NCBI GenBank assembly: GCA_022495005.1
Contig: JAGYXB010001842.1
Span: forward strand, 1 to 64,000
Length of the DNA stretch: 64,000 nucleotides
Source: Rhyacophila brunnea
Taxonomy: Eukaryota > Arthropoda > Insecta > Trichoptera > Rhyacophilidae
Direction: 5' to 3'
Shown here: positions 34,032 through 48,100 of the stretch, in pieces
Layout: every line of letters starts with the position of its first letter
Position numbering within the stretch: position 1 is the stretch's first letter
Notes under the pieces: model-generated
Seen by the model: the letters and a program-made list of their open reading frames with translations, nothing else
Database searches by the model: none
What the model was told of the DNA's origin: nothing
Program-made: the position numbers and the translations under genes

Positions 34032-34077
34032 GTAGATTATCTATTGGATTTGCTACTTAATCCAATAGATAATCTAC
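34032..34077. repeat. Perfect 19-bp hairpin
   Basis: GTAGATTATCTATTGGATT at 34032-34050 and its exact complement at 34059-34077 are separated by 8 nt. The stem is too short and simple to claim a microRNA. Confidence 0.7.
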
Positions 34078-34114
34078 GTTAAATGAGTTCAGGTTTCAAC
34101 ACCGTTTCATATAT

Positions 34115-34693
34115 ATCGCACATGTATTTCTAAAGTGACACAACTCAAGAACTGGTATTTTGAGAAAAAAGCCAAAAACTGTTCTGAGCTATGCGGAAGA
34201 ATATTTGCAAAATAAATAGTATTTCCACATGTAATGGCCACTAAGAAACCAGGATCAAATGTCATTTTTGAATATTTCAATTCATGAGCCTTGAAAATTC
34301 GTCTTTTTGAGATGTGACGATTTTGATGTTCAGTGAACTCACAGAGGACCGAATTATTTTGAGTTGTGACCTTTGATTTGTATCAGCTAAAATGACAGAA
34401 TTCGAAATGAAACATTTTTTTTCATACTTCTACCAACAAAAATGTCTTAACTCTAAATTTTCTGTCTAAAAGCTCTACGTTTCACCCATATAAATGACCA
34501 AACTCAAGATAACATAGTTTTGAACCTTAATCGGCCAACAAGAATGACACATGCGCCATCTGCCCGGCTATTTCTGAAGGTAAATTACTACGCTTTTGAT
34601 GAGTCATAGAGAATCGTTTCGCAAACTCGTGCATAGTGATAACTAAATAACACTTATTTCTGAGTTGTGTCACTTTTGAAATACATGTGCGAT
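34115..34693. mobile_element. Inverted-repeat element of about 580 bp
   Basis: The ends are ATCGCACATGTATTTCTAAA and the complement of ATCGCACATGTATTTCAAAA, continuing through AGTGACACAACTCA on both sides. The interior repeats the word GAGTTGTG/ACTCAA. Non-coding. Confidence 0.7.
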
Positions 34694-35019
34694 AACTACT
34701 ACTATGTCATGTGGTAGCGGCGAACTGTGGAACTACGTTTCCCGCCTCACTTTCAGGTATATGTTTACGGCCCCGCCCCGACCCCGCTAAAGTCTTAACA
34801 ATTTATACAATTATTGTATACCTACAGCGCCATAAAATCGTAGTTAAGATACAGTGGTTCATATTCACCAAAACTTTATATTTCACGAATGAAATCGGGG
34901 AACAATCTAATATTTTACTCTTACATATACAGTGTTTCTAAGCGAGCTTGTATTTAATATTAAAATTCCATTTCGACATGTCGCTTTTATCTTATATTAT
35001 TTTACAGATTCCTTCTTAA

Positions 35020-35605
35020 CGGCCCACGTGCTCGTCGTAGGTCGAAATTGAGTTTTTATTGTATTTTCAAACCATGATCCTGGACACTCCTTAAACGTTG
35101 TAGATAATCTATGTGTATAATTTTGAAGCCTTATTATCCTTTATAGATATTTTAAACATTTGATGACTGCATAAAGTATTTTTATTACATAAAATAGTAT
35201 TCTTTGAAACCTCTCGCTCTAATGTTTCAGAATATAGTCATATTTCGGTACATAACTGTGCAGTGGTGTTACGATTTTTTACATTTATTAATTTTTAAAC
35301 GCATTTATAAAACCATTAGTATAACTTATTACGAGATAATTTTTGTAAAATATTCACGATAAAAAATTATATTGATAATCTCTGTGATCCCAAATTTGAC
35401 CAGAATTAGGCATTTTATTATTCAAAAAATCGGCAAGATTAACAGATTTGAAGACGATTCTAAAGATATTTATTATAAGCTATGTCTTTGACCATTCAAG
35501 TGTGATAAACATCTTATGAATAATGATTGCTTTATAATAATTATTGACCTAAGAATAAGGTAGTGTTTTTTTGAAATATGCCATTTCTTTTGTCATTCCC
35601 CAGTG
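35020..35605 (-). repeat. Dispersed repeat family R2, copy 3 (inverted)
   Basis: Reverse complement of copy 1 along nearly its whole length, from GGCCCACGTGCTCGTCG to CATTCCCCAG. A fourth partial copy, with TCGACGAGCATG and CCCCCCTTAAG, follows at 35690-35745. Confidence 0.7.
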
Positions 35606-35744
35606 GTGAAGCTACAACATACGGCCGTAGCCATAAATTGACAAACTTTAATTAAAGTAGGCTATATAATACTATTAAGGTAGTACTATATAATACAATA
35701 AAAACTCAATTTTGACCTTCGACGAGCATGTCCCCCCTTAAGGC

Positions 35745-36350
35745 TATTATTCAGCTGGGGCACTGTCTAAAACGATCGTGACTGCGCGACGCGAAGATTG
35801 TGCAAACGACGCGTGCAAAACAAAACATAATTTGTCATAAAAAATCAACATGCGTCCATTTAAGGCTATACCTCAGTTGAGGCATGGGTTTTCTTTTTAA
35901 CGTAAATGGGTAACGTTTTTAGTCATCTTTACACGATTTAAGAATTAATACCACCGTCGCCATCTCTACTTAAATTGACGTGTTCCACGCTCGACGTTCT
36001 GTCTCCGAATGGCAGCGAGTCCAAAATTTCGTCGCGCCTATAGTTGAAAATTATTCGCCGTTTCACTGATGTATCACTTAAATATTATGTTTATTGTTCT
36101 ATTTCTAATAATAATAATATATTCACTTACATGTTTTCTTTTTCAAGTAAATGAGAACGTTTTTAAGTAATCTTAACACGATTTAAGAATTAATTCCCCC
36201 GACGCCATCACATAATAAATTGAGGTGTTCACAGCTCGATTTTACTCTCCGATTGGCAGCCAGTCCGAAATTTCGTCGCACCTATAGTTGAAAATTATTT
36301 GCCGTTTTACTAAAGTATGCTCTTAATCATTATGGATACTTTAGCGATAA
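35745..36350. repeat. Dispersed repeat family R4 with internal tandem duplication
   Basis: About 155 bp beginning TACACGATTTAAGAATTAAT and ending TAGTTGAAAATTATTCGCCG occurs at 35910-36065 and again at 36145-36305. The family recurs at 60400-60760. No coding sequence. Confidence 0.65.
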
Positions 36351-36524
36351 TTAGATAGTGATAACCTGTGAAATTAACAACATGGTCAACCAAATATTAT
36401 TTTTTTTTTTAAATACTTATATCCATTTTCGACTTTTAGTTTACCTCTATCGATCTTCTAGACACAACCCATTTCATGATGTTTACCTTAGCATGAAGAT
36501 AGCCAGCCTTTTTAATTATACGAA

Positions 36525-37035
36525 TGAAATAATTAAGTACAAGATAAAAATAACTTTTTATATACCACGTTTTAATTTTTTGTGTTAAATCATATAAACT
36601 TGACAATAATTCTATGTATTAATAATTTAGGACAATTTAGAACATTTTTTTGCTATTTTGCAACAAACAAAATATAGAATATTGAAATGACATTTTGATT
36701 TCCATAGTAACGCACATATATTATATTAATAATTTAGTTGCTCGGACCACCTCCTTAGCAACTAATAATAGTGGATTGGATTACGGATTTCTTCCGTAAT
36801 AACTTTTCATACAAAATAGAATTAACTTAAAATTAATTCAATTCTACTTAAAGATGGTTAAAAGTATTAAAAGAATGCATTGGCATCGTGTTCTGATATA
36901 TTCTGAAAGTTTCAAATGACTAGCTAGTCGGGAAGTTAGTTAAAAATCAATTGCAAGATTTGTACTGGATAAACCAACACTGGACAAACAAGAATACGAG
37001 CTAAGAAAAACGTGGTAAAATAACGAGACAGGCTA
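36525..37035 (+). repeat. Dispersed repeat family R5, copy 2
   Basis: It matches 18620-19100 with scattered changes and small insertions, from AAGTACAAGATAAAAATAAC to AAGAATACGAGCTAAG. Confidence 0.65.
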
Positions 37036-37164
37036 GTGAGGGAGTAAGTTGTTTTAATGTTATTTATGTGCTTATAATATAATTTTGACACATTTTCTGC
37101 AAAGTAATAATGGCTGTCTTAAAAATATATACTTACCTAATAATATTGGCTTAGACACCTACTA

Positions 37165-37350
37165 GAAACAAACCTTGAAAAAATACGACGCCGGGCAGGG
37201 TGCAAACCTGCATCCATTGAATTTCGGGCGATCTGTTTTTCCAATCAAGCCACCATCGTCTTCTAATTGCGACGAAATTAATTAGGTTCATACAGCTGAA
37301 GTGCTTTAAAAATTACGCTAATATTGGCAAACGGCTTTTGTGGTTTGAAA
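37165..37350 (-). repeat. tRNA-derived SINE, copy 3
   Basis: The minus-strand head has degenerate B-box sequence (plus-strand GGGTGCAAACCTGC). The body AATTGCGACGAAATTAATTA and CTGAAGTGCTTTAAAAATT match copies 1 and 2. Confidence 0.6.
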
Positions 37351-37436
37351 CAATTTAACATTTAATAGTTAGGTCCTACTGTTACACCCATGATTATTGA
37401 GCCTGTCCCAATAGTCTAAATTACGTAATTATTAGG

Positions 37437-37985
37437 TGTAACCATGTCACCTGACCTCTAGTCAACAATGGGCGTACGTACGTCCAAAATTACTTGATTA
37501 TCTGTCAAAATATTCAACATGTACTAAGCACGTAAGAATTTTATCTAATTATAATAATAGTATGTCAGAGAGGAATGTGATTTGCCGAATAAAAGAGACG
37601 AAATCCAAAGGAATTTAATAATAAGGAGTATATAAGGGAAGGATGGCAACACTGCTCGATATAAAAAAAGTCAGTCTAGGGTCGCCATTTTAAAGAGGGA
37701 ACATCGGCCCTCACGACTCGGGAGTAGAAAAACAAATACAAATCGAGCATGGAAGTGAAAAATGGGATACGGAGTGAATGGTCATACATTTAGAGTTGTG
37801 AACGATATTAATTTTTAATAACTAAACTAAAATTAAGAGCATAAAACATTTAGAAGTGTAACTAACATGAGTACCTAATCTAAGATTATAAATCTACCAA
37901 AATAAAACGAGTTTCATTTAATCTTACCTTGAAACAGATTTAAATTTAGTTTAATTTTTTGTGAATCCCGGGTCCTACCAACATA
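37437..37985 (+). other. Possible solo LTR or promoter-bearing segment
   Basis: It starts TGTAACCATGTCACCTGACC, has TATA-like GGAGTATATAAGGG at 37624 and AATAAA at 37901, and ends near CCTACCAACA. This layout resembles an LTR. No second LTR, pol gene or target duplication was found. An ATCCCGGGTCCT / AGGACCCGGGAT inverted pair follows at 37965-38010. Confidence 0.3.
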
Positions 37986-38091
37986 CCCAGCTAGCCACAG
38001 GACCCGGGATATCTCAGTACCTATACTCTTTTTTCACTTAGTTCTTGCAGTTAGGTATTCTGTGTCGCCACCTACATATTAAATGTTTCCC

Positions 38092-41000
38092 TTAGGTATC
38101 AGCATTTAACTTCCGACTATGAACTTTCCTGTGTTTCCTCATACTGCTAGAATCACTGCTGCTGTACGGACAATGTTCACATTGGTATGGTTTTTCTCCC
38201 GTGTGGCTCCTTATGTGAACTTTGAGATGACTAGAAGTTCTGAATTTACTCTCGCAATAATTGCAATGGTAGGGCTTTTCCCCAGTGTGTTTCATAGTGT
38301 GTTTTTTCAGATCGCACTTTGTCAAGCATTTAAACGCGCATACATCGCACGCGAAAGGGGCATCGCCCGAATGCGTTAATTTATGTACTTTCAGATAGCC
38401 CGAAGTCGCATATTTATTCGGGCATAAATCGCAAGCGTGAGTTTTTTCTCCCGTATGGCTCTTCGCATGCTGTATTATATCTCGTTTTGCCACACATGTA
38501 TACGAACAAACAGAGCATGCATATGGTTTTTCCCCGCCGTGTATAAATTTATGTTTTTTCAGACAACTAGGCGTTTTAAACTTGCAAGGACAAACATCAC
38601 AGGAAAATGGTTTTTCCCCTGTATGTGTCATCTTATGTCGCTTAAGACTGCCAGACTTTCTGTATTTAGCTGAACAAATGTCGCATGAATACGGTTTTTC
38701 GTCAGTGTGTGTCATTTTGTGCTTTCTAAGAGCATTTGACGCGGTGCATTTTTTATGACATATATCACATTCAAATGGTCTTTCACCCGTATGTATCATT
38801 TTGTGTATTTTAAGAGCACCGGAAGTCGTGTATTTATTTGGGCAAATATCACATGTGTATGGTTTATCGCCAGAATGAGTGATCGCATGCTGCTTAAGGT
38901 CGTGTCTTCTTTTGCAATTATAAGAACACACGTCACATACGAATAATTTATCATTAGTAATTACCACTTCATGAATTACGTCTGTCGTTTTCTGGGTATT
39001 CGAAAGATCTTTGTCATTTTTACTGAATTCATCGGTTAAACTGGCAGTCGGTTTATTTTTATTTTTACTGCGGGCAACTCCTGAACTACCTTGCGCAGCA
39101 ATCTATAAAAATACAAACAAGTATATTAAAAAACTCTTTCTATAGAGATGGAGGTAAATGTATGAAATTGAAGCAAAAAAAGAACCACTGATTATATGAG
39201 AACTTCACACTACTCCAATGACATTTATCTGCCAGTATACAAAAATACAACACGCAACAATGAGAAAATAAATATGCAAAAATACTACACATCGGCATTA
39301 TAATTTTGTTGAAAAATCCTAAATATAACAGCAATCAAGTATCACAATCAAAATAAACATAAAAATCTATTAACACTCATATATTGTGTGAGTAAAAATA
39401 TGAGAAAGGAAACTGAGAAATGTTAATATTTTTGAAGTTTACCAACTTAAGCGTTATAATAATCGTGTAATAAAATATCTTATTTAATAAAATATTTTTT
39501 TATTCAACGAATAAACAATGAAAACCCCTTTCATATATACGGGCCTGTTATATGGCAATGTTATTCATACAAGTTTGAAACTAGGTACCATTTCTCTTAT
39601 ATTATGTAAAAATTTTGGATGGTTTTGACATCAATTTAGAGATTATATTGTCACTGGTAGGTGAGCATCCCACCAATGGTGAGCTAGAAATACAGCACAG
39701 AGGCCCGTTTCATACGGGACGCCGGTGTCGCGCTCGATATAATATAGGAAGCCTTTGTATTCGAATCCTTTAAATTTTGTTTTTGAACGCCCCAGAGTTA
39801 ATGAGTCAACGCGTGTCCGGTACACTTTTCCGTCGGTCAAATACACCTGTTTTTATTACCGCAACCAGTTTTATGTTCTAATTTACAACGCGAAATTATG
39901 CGTTGACTCATTAGCTCTGGAGCGTTCATAAACACAATACAAAGAGCCCTTTATTCGAATACAAAGACCTCCTATGTTATATCGAGCGCGACACCTGTGT
40001 CCCGTCTGAAACGGGCCTAAATGTCTGACCATAGAAAACAATGTAAAATATCGCTTTACAAAGTTGATCGAAAATCACGGTGAAATTTCTGTAAAGTACC
40101 ACAACGCTGTGCTCGAAAGTCTACTAGGGACTATCTCTATGCAGCAAAACTATATCAATCTTAATTTGTACTCTTTTACCTGATTTTGTGGTGTAGTATG
40201 TGAAGTGGAGCATTCACCAGCTGTACTATCACAGGTTATTGGGACTTGACTGTCTTCCAAATCCTCTTGGTCGCAGATGCTTTCGTCTTGGGGTTCAACT
40301 TTAACATGGGTAGTATCTAATGGGTCGACCTAGGTGTATGAAAATAAAAACATGACTTCAAGAAAAGGGTCTGAAGCGAGCACACGCAACAGAAGTGAGA
40401 CGACATAATTTGTAACACATGAGTTATTGTTCAAACTGTCAAAAAGGTATGTTTTGAAGTATTCCAAAGTACCTTTGTACCTACCTATAAACTAAAACAA
40501 TTGCTTTATTCTTAATTTTTTTGTTGAATAAAGTTTAATTTATTAAAAAAAGTGAAACTATATTGTTTAACTGACCATTTCAATAATTTTAATTGTGTCG
40601 ACAATGAATGTTAGGTCGGTTGCACACCGAAATCGTCCGTCTGGGATAAATCAAACCCGGGCGCAATTTTTCAATTTATTTCAATTTATTTATTTTACAT
40701 ATTGTGCACATTACAAATTATAAGTTTAAGACGTTCACAACGAAATATTATTAAAACAGTATTAGGTACATAACAAAAGAGATAGATCAGTATAAGTTAT
40801 TCTACAGTATAAATGTGTAAATACAAAAAATATTAATTATATAGATACAAGGAAGTACACCGGATGAGTTAAGAAGATCTTATTTTAAGAATTTATAAAA
40901 TAACGTCCACCTATACTCATCCTCACGTAGATGGAATATATCAACACCAGAAGCGATTTGGTTGAACAGAGTTTTTGCCCTCCCAATTGGCAGGTTAGTT

Positions 41001-43653
41001 CTGCTCCTCTGGAGGTGAATGTTGAAACTACCAAACAATCGTTGAAACTATCGTTTGTGCACACAGACGACGCCATGTCGAAATAGTGACATCACGCAGC
41101 AAGCTATAACGAATGAAAAAGCAGCTCCGCATATGCGCCGATTCGACATTTTTCTACCTGCTTCCTACGTCGAGTAAAATTTGTTACACACGACAAGCAG
41201 GGGTTTTTTTCTACCAAAAATGTCCCACCGAGTTCACATCGTCAAATTCTACGTATTGCAGTCGAGACAAGTAAAGTTTCTATGTACGACAGGGCTAATT
41301 TAATTTCGCCAAATATATCACTATTTAATGCAAGCCTTCAAGCCAAGATCAGAAAAGAACTTTTCACTCGCCGTATGATGGCTCAATATTACTTAAAAGC
41401 ACTCAAATAGTAAAGTTCACTGTGCAAATTTTATTCTCTTCAAATTTCAATGACAGATTTTTTCCAACAACTTCACCACAACACTGGCAAGCAATGTGTA
41501 TTGAAACTAAAAAGAGTGTGTACTTGACAACGTAACATGCACATTCCAGCAACACATTAGATCCACGCTATTTTAATAAGTGTCTTATAATAATATTGAT
41601 AAAATAAACTTGATAATAATTGACGAATAGGTACGTCATTCTTATGCTACAAATTTATAAAGTACCTATAATAAAAATATTAACGTGTTTTCCTAAATTT
41701 TGCCTGTGATATTTTTACGTAAACACACCTAATTAAGTCTATTGGTACTTCTCACTTAAAAATGTTATATGTTTTGATATTATCGTTTATTATAAAATAA
41801 TATAGGGAATATATCCCAGATCCCTCAAATTGCTCGGACCTTCGGGGTTATTTATATTATATACTATTTTATATAAAGGTTCTGAGATTTTCTCTCGGTA
41901 TATGTGCAACTAAAAACATAGTATAAGTTGTAAGAAATATAAATATGTATGTCAGTTATTATTTATTAGCAGAGCCATATGCTTCGCTAGACTTAGCAGG
42001 TCGCTTAGCGTCCTAATCTAATAGAAATATGTCTAGGATTTTAATAAAATCATAAAAAATCTAGCCACCATGAAACCCATTGACTTGGTATGCTAGTTAC
42101 TATATGTAGTAGGTAGTTTGGATAGAGGCATCGTTTTTTCATATGAATGTATTTTAATTGACAAGATATTCTTATTTTTCATACATTTTAGATTATTGCA
42201 GTAAAAATAATACGTTTTGTTTATCTAATTGAGGAATATCCAATTAGATTTAAAAAAATGATAAATTATTTCTTGTAAACGGTCTTTTAAGATAATTACC
42301 ACTCAGAGGAGGTGGGTTCATATGCTTTGCTTAGGAACAAAAATTGTATTTTATTTAAAATTCCAACATGCTTAATTTATTATAAATTTTTGGCCTTTTG
42401 CTGATTTGTAAGTCTTCACTGCCAATGTAAATTTGGGGTCATATCAGGGGCGGCTCTACCTTAAGGGTTCATAGGGACCGTCCACACATCGTTTTGTCAA
42501 AAATACGCGTTCGATATTTGTATCACTGTCACAATATACCTACTTAATTACTTGATTAAATGAACTATTTAATTTATTTTATCATACTGGGGAGCGAGTC
42601 AAATGACCCCATGGTGAGTGAAAACGCTCGCTGCATGTCGTTGTTCAAAATTTAAAAATGGCAAGTCTATAATAATTATTAATAAGTATTACATAATTAA
42701 ATTTATATTTTTAAGCACGCTTTTTAGATGGAATTAAGTGACGACTTAGATAATTATATTAATTGTTCTGAAAAATTACTCATTTCCTCAATAATAACAT
42801 CATTATTATTTTAAATGTCTTGGTATATAATGTATATTAATGATAAAGTAGATACACGGGTGTGTATATTTAATAGTTAATGGCTAAACCCCAACACCTA
42901 GAAAGTCATCGAGCCGCCACAGCACGCTACCTTAAAAACAGAAACTTGCCAGTATACTTTCGTAAAGTTTGCGATATCAAGCCAGCAGCCGATAAGCTAA
43001 TACTCCAATAACATCGAGTAACATAGATACAATGACATTATTAATGGACAGCGCACTCAATACATTAGCTAGCAAGTAAATTCACGCATGGCGACATTCG
43101 CACACGTATAGGTAGACGTCACGCAATTCCATTATGCGATATCACGCATCAGGAATTTATAGCAATATCACCTTTATTGTAATGGCGTTAGAACAGTGTT
43201 TCTAGTGCCAATGTTCATTTGATCGAACCATTCGGCAGACCGACAAAAAGCATCGGGAATTTATAGCAATATCACCTTTATTGCATTGGCGTTAGAACAG
43301 ATTATGCCATTCGGCAGACACGACAAAAAAGTGAGTGTCATTTTTTTTCCAGATGCTTCGTCCATATTAATGTCATTGCATAGATACATACACATAATAG
43401 ACATCGTCACAAAATTACATTGTATAGTTTTGAATACAATTCATATTATGTAGATTATTACTATAATAAATTGACTTGGCAAAAAACGACTGACCTCAAT
43501 CATGCAGTTTACGTCATCAACATTCTCTTGTTTTATGTAACAATGGCCGGCAGGGCTGTTTGAATACTTTATCGGAACATCAACCCAAGCTGAACTAGGA
43601 GGTCTGCCTTCAACATTAGATTGAATTTCCTCTGGCTCACGTTTTATGTCCAT
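38092..43653 (-). CDS. C2H2 zinc-finger protein, 10 fingers (ZF1)
   Basis: Minus-strand exons 43653-43495, 40329-40180 and 39102-38092, all phase 0 with GT-AG borders, give 439 aa. Exon 1 starts MDIKREPEEIQSNVEGRPPS. Exon 2 is acidic (VKVEPQDESICDQEDLED). Exon 3 has a basic NKNKP stretch, then ten consecutive C2H2 fingers with TGEKP-type linkers from about residue 150 to the end. The protein is probably a nuclear sequence-specific DNA-binding regulator. Sumoylation-type motifs occur (IKRE, IKQE, VKVE). Several fingers carry an extra Cys three residues after the second ligand (CSYNC, CSYTC, CAFKC). The gene lies head-to-head with the paralog starting at 45172. MITEs and a LINE tail sit in its introns. 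No ortholog name is assigned. Confidence 0.85.
39701..40018. mobile_element. Inverted-repeat MITE (family M3), copy 1
   Basis: The ends AGGCCCGTTTCATACGGGAC and the complement of AGGCCCGTTTCAGACGGGAC bound 318 bp. Inner blocks CGCGCTCGATATAA and GAGTCAACGC are also mirrored. It lies in intron 2 of ZF1. A relative is at 61273-61573 in the MADF gene. Confidence 0.75.
40675..41045 (-). mobile_element. 3' tail of jockey-like LINE, copy 1
   Basis: The 3' untranslated region is shared with 50560-50960 and 56795-57360, including TATAAGTTTAAGACGTTCAC and CCTCACGTAGATGGAATATA. It is 5' truncated with no coding part, in intron 1 of ZF1. Confidence 0.7.
41080..42440. other. Intron 1 of ZF1, nothing recognised
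   Basis: AT-rich with no supported exon or repeat. Confidence 0.4.
42445..42922. mobile_element. hAT-like MITE (family M4), copy 1
   Basis: The left end is CAGGGGCGGCTCTACC and the right end GAAAGTCATCGAGCCGCCAC. The same pair bounds 62408-63049 in reverse order. TGGGGAGCGAGTCAAATGAC is shared internally. Flanking 8-mers do not match here. Confidence 0.65.
43147..43335. repeat. Local tandem duplication
   Basis: Two units of about 100 bp each contain GAATTTATAGCAATATCACC, GGCGTTAGAACAG and CCATTCGGCAGAC. They lie in intron 1 of ZF1 shortly after the first exon. Confidence 0.7.
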
Positions 43654-44170
43654 TTTAAGTTGTATTTATGTACAATAGTTTTGACAGATACGATACCTAC
43701 GTTCCGAGAAACATATCATGTTATATCATAGACAAGAGATAGAGATGATAGTGTGAATAGGGATGCCAGTAGGTAGGTAATTATGTAGTCGGCGAAATAA
43801 ATAATAATTGGTAGCCAAGAACCAGTGTATTGCATATTATTATAATAATTAAAAATGTAAACGAATTAACAGACATCTAACAAGGTATTGATAATAATTA
43901 TTTACGTATGTCGACATCAGCGAGTTGATATAATTAGGAACAACATTAGTGAGAACATTTAATTAACTTGTGAACCCAACTATAAATATATTTAAAAAAA
44001 AAAAATTATAGGTATGTACATAGTGTTGTAAGAGGATAATAATAATATTTAAAACTAATAATTTTATTTATTTCGCAGTAATAATTGGTTAGTCTATTAT
44101 TAATAATAATATCCTATATGTCGAATAATAATAGTAGGTACTCGTAGTATCACTCGTTGGTTGTAACATT

Positions 44171-44813
44171 TATTACATTGGGCTATTTTACGAGCTGTTT
44201 GTTGGCGAAGTTAAAGCGGGTGATTCAGCTACTGCGATTGTGATGATGACACACAAAACTTTCCATTCGCTGAGAAGCCAACAAGCTAGCGACTATTTTG
44301 ACAGAACGTATTTTTTACCGGGAGAGCTTTACTGCGCAGACGCAGTAGGCCCACACGCCGGCGTGTAGCGTGTAAAGTTGACCGGCTTTCAACTTTTCTC
44401 GGTAGATGGTTTATAATCTGCTTGTTAGCTTGTTCGATTATGACACTTAAAGCCTCAATTACATTGAGCTTCTTTACGAGCTGTTTGGTGGCGAATTTAT
44501 AATCTGCCTGTAAAGTCGCCCAGTGTAATTATCGAACAAGCTTACAAGCAGGTTGTAAACACTCTACCGAGAAAAGTTGAAAGCCGGTCAACTTTACATG
44601 CTACACGCCGGCGTGTGGGCCTACTGCGTCTGCGCAGTAGAGCGCAGTACCAACCTCCCGGTAAAAAAACGAACTACGTTCTGTCAAAATAGTCGCTGGC
44701 TTGTGGCTTCTCAGCGAATGGAAAATTTTGTGTGTAATCACAAATCGCAGTAGCTGAATCGCCCGCTTTTAAATTCGCCAACAAACAGCTCATAAAGAAG
44801 CTCAATGTAATTG
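44171..44813. mobile_element. Large foldback element between the zinc-finger genes
   Basis: The arms pair over most of their length. Shared inverted blocks include TTACATTG, GAGCTGTTTGTTGGCGAA, CTACTGCGTCTGCGCAGTA and CACGCCGGCGTGTGGGCC. A partial third unit continues to about 44890. It lies in the 1.5-kb shared upstream region of the two divergent zinc-finger genes, so it sits where their promoters should be. No coding sequence. Confidence 0.8.
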
Positions 44814-45171
44814 ACGCTTAAGTGACATTACAGGCAGATTGTAAATTCGAAAACAAGCAGCTCGTAAAGTAACTGAATGTCATTTATGCTTAAGACAGAT
44901 TCTGGTAAAAACCAATTCCGCAAACGACGCCACACATAAATTAAAATTAAATAAAAATAAATTGGCTGTTTTTAATGTCAATTTATAAAATTATAATAAG
45001 CTACATTGGATCAGGGGCTTTATTTAGTATATTTATAGGTCGGCATCCTTTACGGCATTTGCTTAAAAAGCTATACACCAATAATAAATACGGCATTTGC
45101 AGCTCTCTGTTTTGTCTATGGCTTAACATGTATTAACGCTGTTCGATTCTGCTGTCATAATTATTTCTAAA

Positions 45172-48100
45172 ATGGATATTAAGATCGAACCAGAAGAAAT
45201 CGAATGTGATATTAAAGTAAAACCGTCCAGTCCGGTTTGGTTTGATGTTCCTATAAAGCGTTCAAACAGCCCAGACGTCCATTGCTACATAAAACAAGAG
45301 AATATCGACGATGCGGGCTACAATGTTGACGTAAGTCGCTCGTTTTCTCATCCAATTCCAATGTGAATATCATGTGTTTAAACGTTGTCAGCACTGTGAT
45401 AATTGTATAAATATAAATCCCCCATTAAATATGGTGTATATATTATATTTGCACAATTAAATTGATAGTTTTCACAAATTGCCGACAACATTCGAAAAGA
45501 TGAAATTCACATCGAAAATGGATGGTTTCACAAATGATCGAAAACTGTCATATTATGGTAGATTTTAACTATAAAAAGAAATTACTCTCACTTGTCAACA
45601 GACTATTGCAATTCTCAAAAATGAATAGGTGTATCGACGGAAGTATATTTTGCTCTTCTTTGCGGTTAAATTAATTAAAAGAATATTTTAAAATGTGTAT
45701 TTATACTTATAGGTAGGTACATACATATTGTATACAGATATAATAGTCTATGAACAAATTCATTAAAAAAGAAATGTTCAATTTTATGAAAGTTATAATT
45801 ATTATTATATAAGATAGAGCATAAATGGTATTTTGAATGTCTAAAAAAAGATATTATCTATCCATATTTTCTTATAATATTTTATTTTACAACGTTTTTT
45901 TTTAGCTCGTATTCTTATTTGTCCGGTACAAATCTTGCAATCGATTTTTAATTAACTTTACGACTAGTTAGACATTTGAAACTTTTAGAATATATCAGAA
46001 CACGATGCCAATACATTTTTTAAATATTTTTAGCCATATTTAAGTAGAATTGAATTCATTTTGAGTTAATTCTGTTTTGTATGAATAATTATTTCGACAT
46101 CATTATTGGTTGCTAGAAATCTGGGGTCCTAGCAACTAAATTATCAATATATACTTACATGCTTTACTATGGAAATCAATATGACATGTCAAGTACAATT
46201 TTTTTTTGTTGATATTTTAAGATAGTCAAGTCAAGTTTATATGGTTCAACAGAAAATTTAAAAACGTTTATATAAGAAGTCACTTTTATCTTGTAATTAT
46301 TTATTCATATGGGGCTATAAAACAACAATATCTACAATATTTATCATACTTTATTTTTTGACAGATCTGAAACATGACATGATCATAGACTAAAGGTTAT
46401 TTTGTTTGTTGAAATTTTAATATCGTTTCGCTTTGTGAATTTTCTCCTTTTTCTATGTGACTGTTAGTTGTCAAAACTAAGTTTACTTATTATACTTTAT
46501 TAAAAAATGTGATACGTTACTTTTGTTTGGTACTATTCAGTTTACGTGAAAACTATTCTCTAAATGTTTTAATATTTTTTGTTGGTGTGAATTTTGACTA
46601 ACGCGATGTGCGATTACTTCCCCAAATAGCGCGAGGCAGTCATAATTGTGACGTTAAAAAACAAACGTGGCCATCTCCAGTCAATGACTTTTTTGAGATT
46701 TTTGGTTGGTATGATTGCTTGTGTTGTTTTATATAATATTATTTAGTTAAGACATGGCTATCTCCTCAATTTCTGCTTCAAAAATTCAAATAAAAGATGT
46801 GATTTTTTTCAAACTTAGTCATATCCATTGATTTTTTATATCAAACGTGGTCACATTCGTCTTGGCCAATAACGACGTAGCACTTTTTCAAAATGGCCAA
46901 TCATGTCGTGGCATTTTATCAAGATGACTCCCATCAGCAAAAAGTTTTCTCTGTGTATACGATGTGCTCTTCAAGTTTTTAAGCGAAATAATTGTCAAAG
47001 AATGGAAAATAATCCAAATAAAGTTTGAAATAGTGTCTCCAGATAATGCACGAAAGTTAACCAGATCAAATTATACCATTAAACGTTCAAAGAAGACTGA
47101 AAAACGGTAAGTAAATTTTGATTTTCAAACGTTTTACGACAGTTAGCATTTTAGAACCTCAGGGCTGTGCCTTGGCTGTTCATATTTTATGTTCAGTTTT
47201 AAAGCTGCATAATATCGTGTAAACTGGTTCAGTCATCTTTATTTTTTTTATATATTTTTATTCAAAAATATTGTTATGTTTGTTTAGTTACCTTTAATTC
47301 TAATATCATAAAACTCAAAATAAATTCATAAACCCAATTATAATTTTCAAATTATGAAGTGTTAGTTGTAAATATGAAATAAGTTATACATTTATAATGT
47401 TGTTTTTTTCGGGTGCCGGTCGAAATCCCGAATCCCGAATGCCGAAATCCCGAAAGCCGAAATCCCGAATGGCCGGAAGCCCAAAGGCCGAAATCCCCAA
47501 AAATAAAAAAATATAAACAGTAATAGTTTTCAACCAGCGGCACCCCAATAGGCGGCGCTTTTTCTAGAGTGTGTAATTTAACAAGATAATTGGAATAGTT
47601 ATATAAAAAAACTATTATTGATTATGGAATGATGCAACAAAATAATTTTCAACCAGCGGTACCCCAATAGGCGGCGCATTTTCTTGAGTAAGTAATTTAA
47701 CAAGATAATTAAAATAGTTATTTAAAAACTATTATTTATTTTGGAATGAAGCAACAAAATAATTTTCAACCAGCGGCACCCCAATACGCGGCGCTTTTCC
47801 TCGATTGCATAATTTAACAAGATAATTAAAATGGTTATATAAAAAATTTATTAATTATGGAATGAAGCCAGAAAATAATTTTCAACCAGCGGCACCCCAA
47901 AAGGCGGCGCTTTTTCTCGATTGTATAATTTAACTAGATAATTAAAATAGTTATATAAAAACTATTATTAATTATGGAATGAAAATTATTTTCTTGCTTC
48001 ATTCCATAATTAATAATAGTTTTTATATAACTATTTTAATTATCTTGTTAAATTACACACTCTAGAAAAAGAGCCGCCTATTGGGGTACCGCTGGTTGAA

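Noticed and set aside
34032..34077. microRNA precursor
   Set aside because: The hairpin has a perfect 19-bp stem and an 8-nt loop, too short for a normal precursor, and nothing indicates expression.
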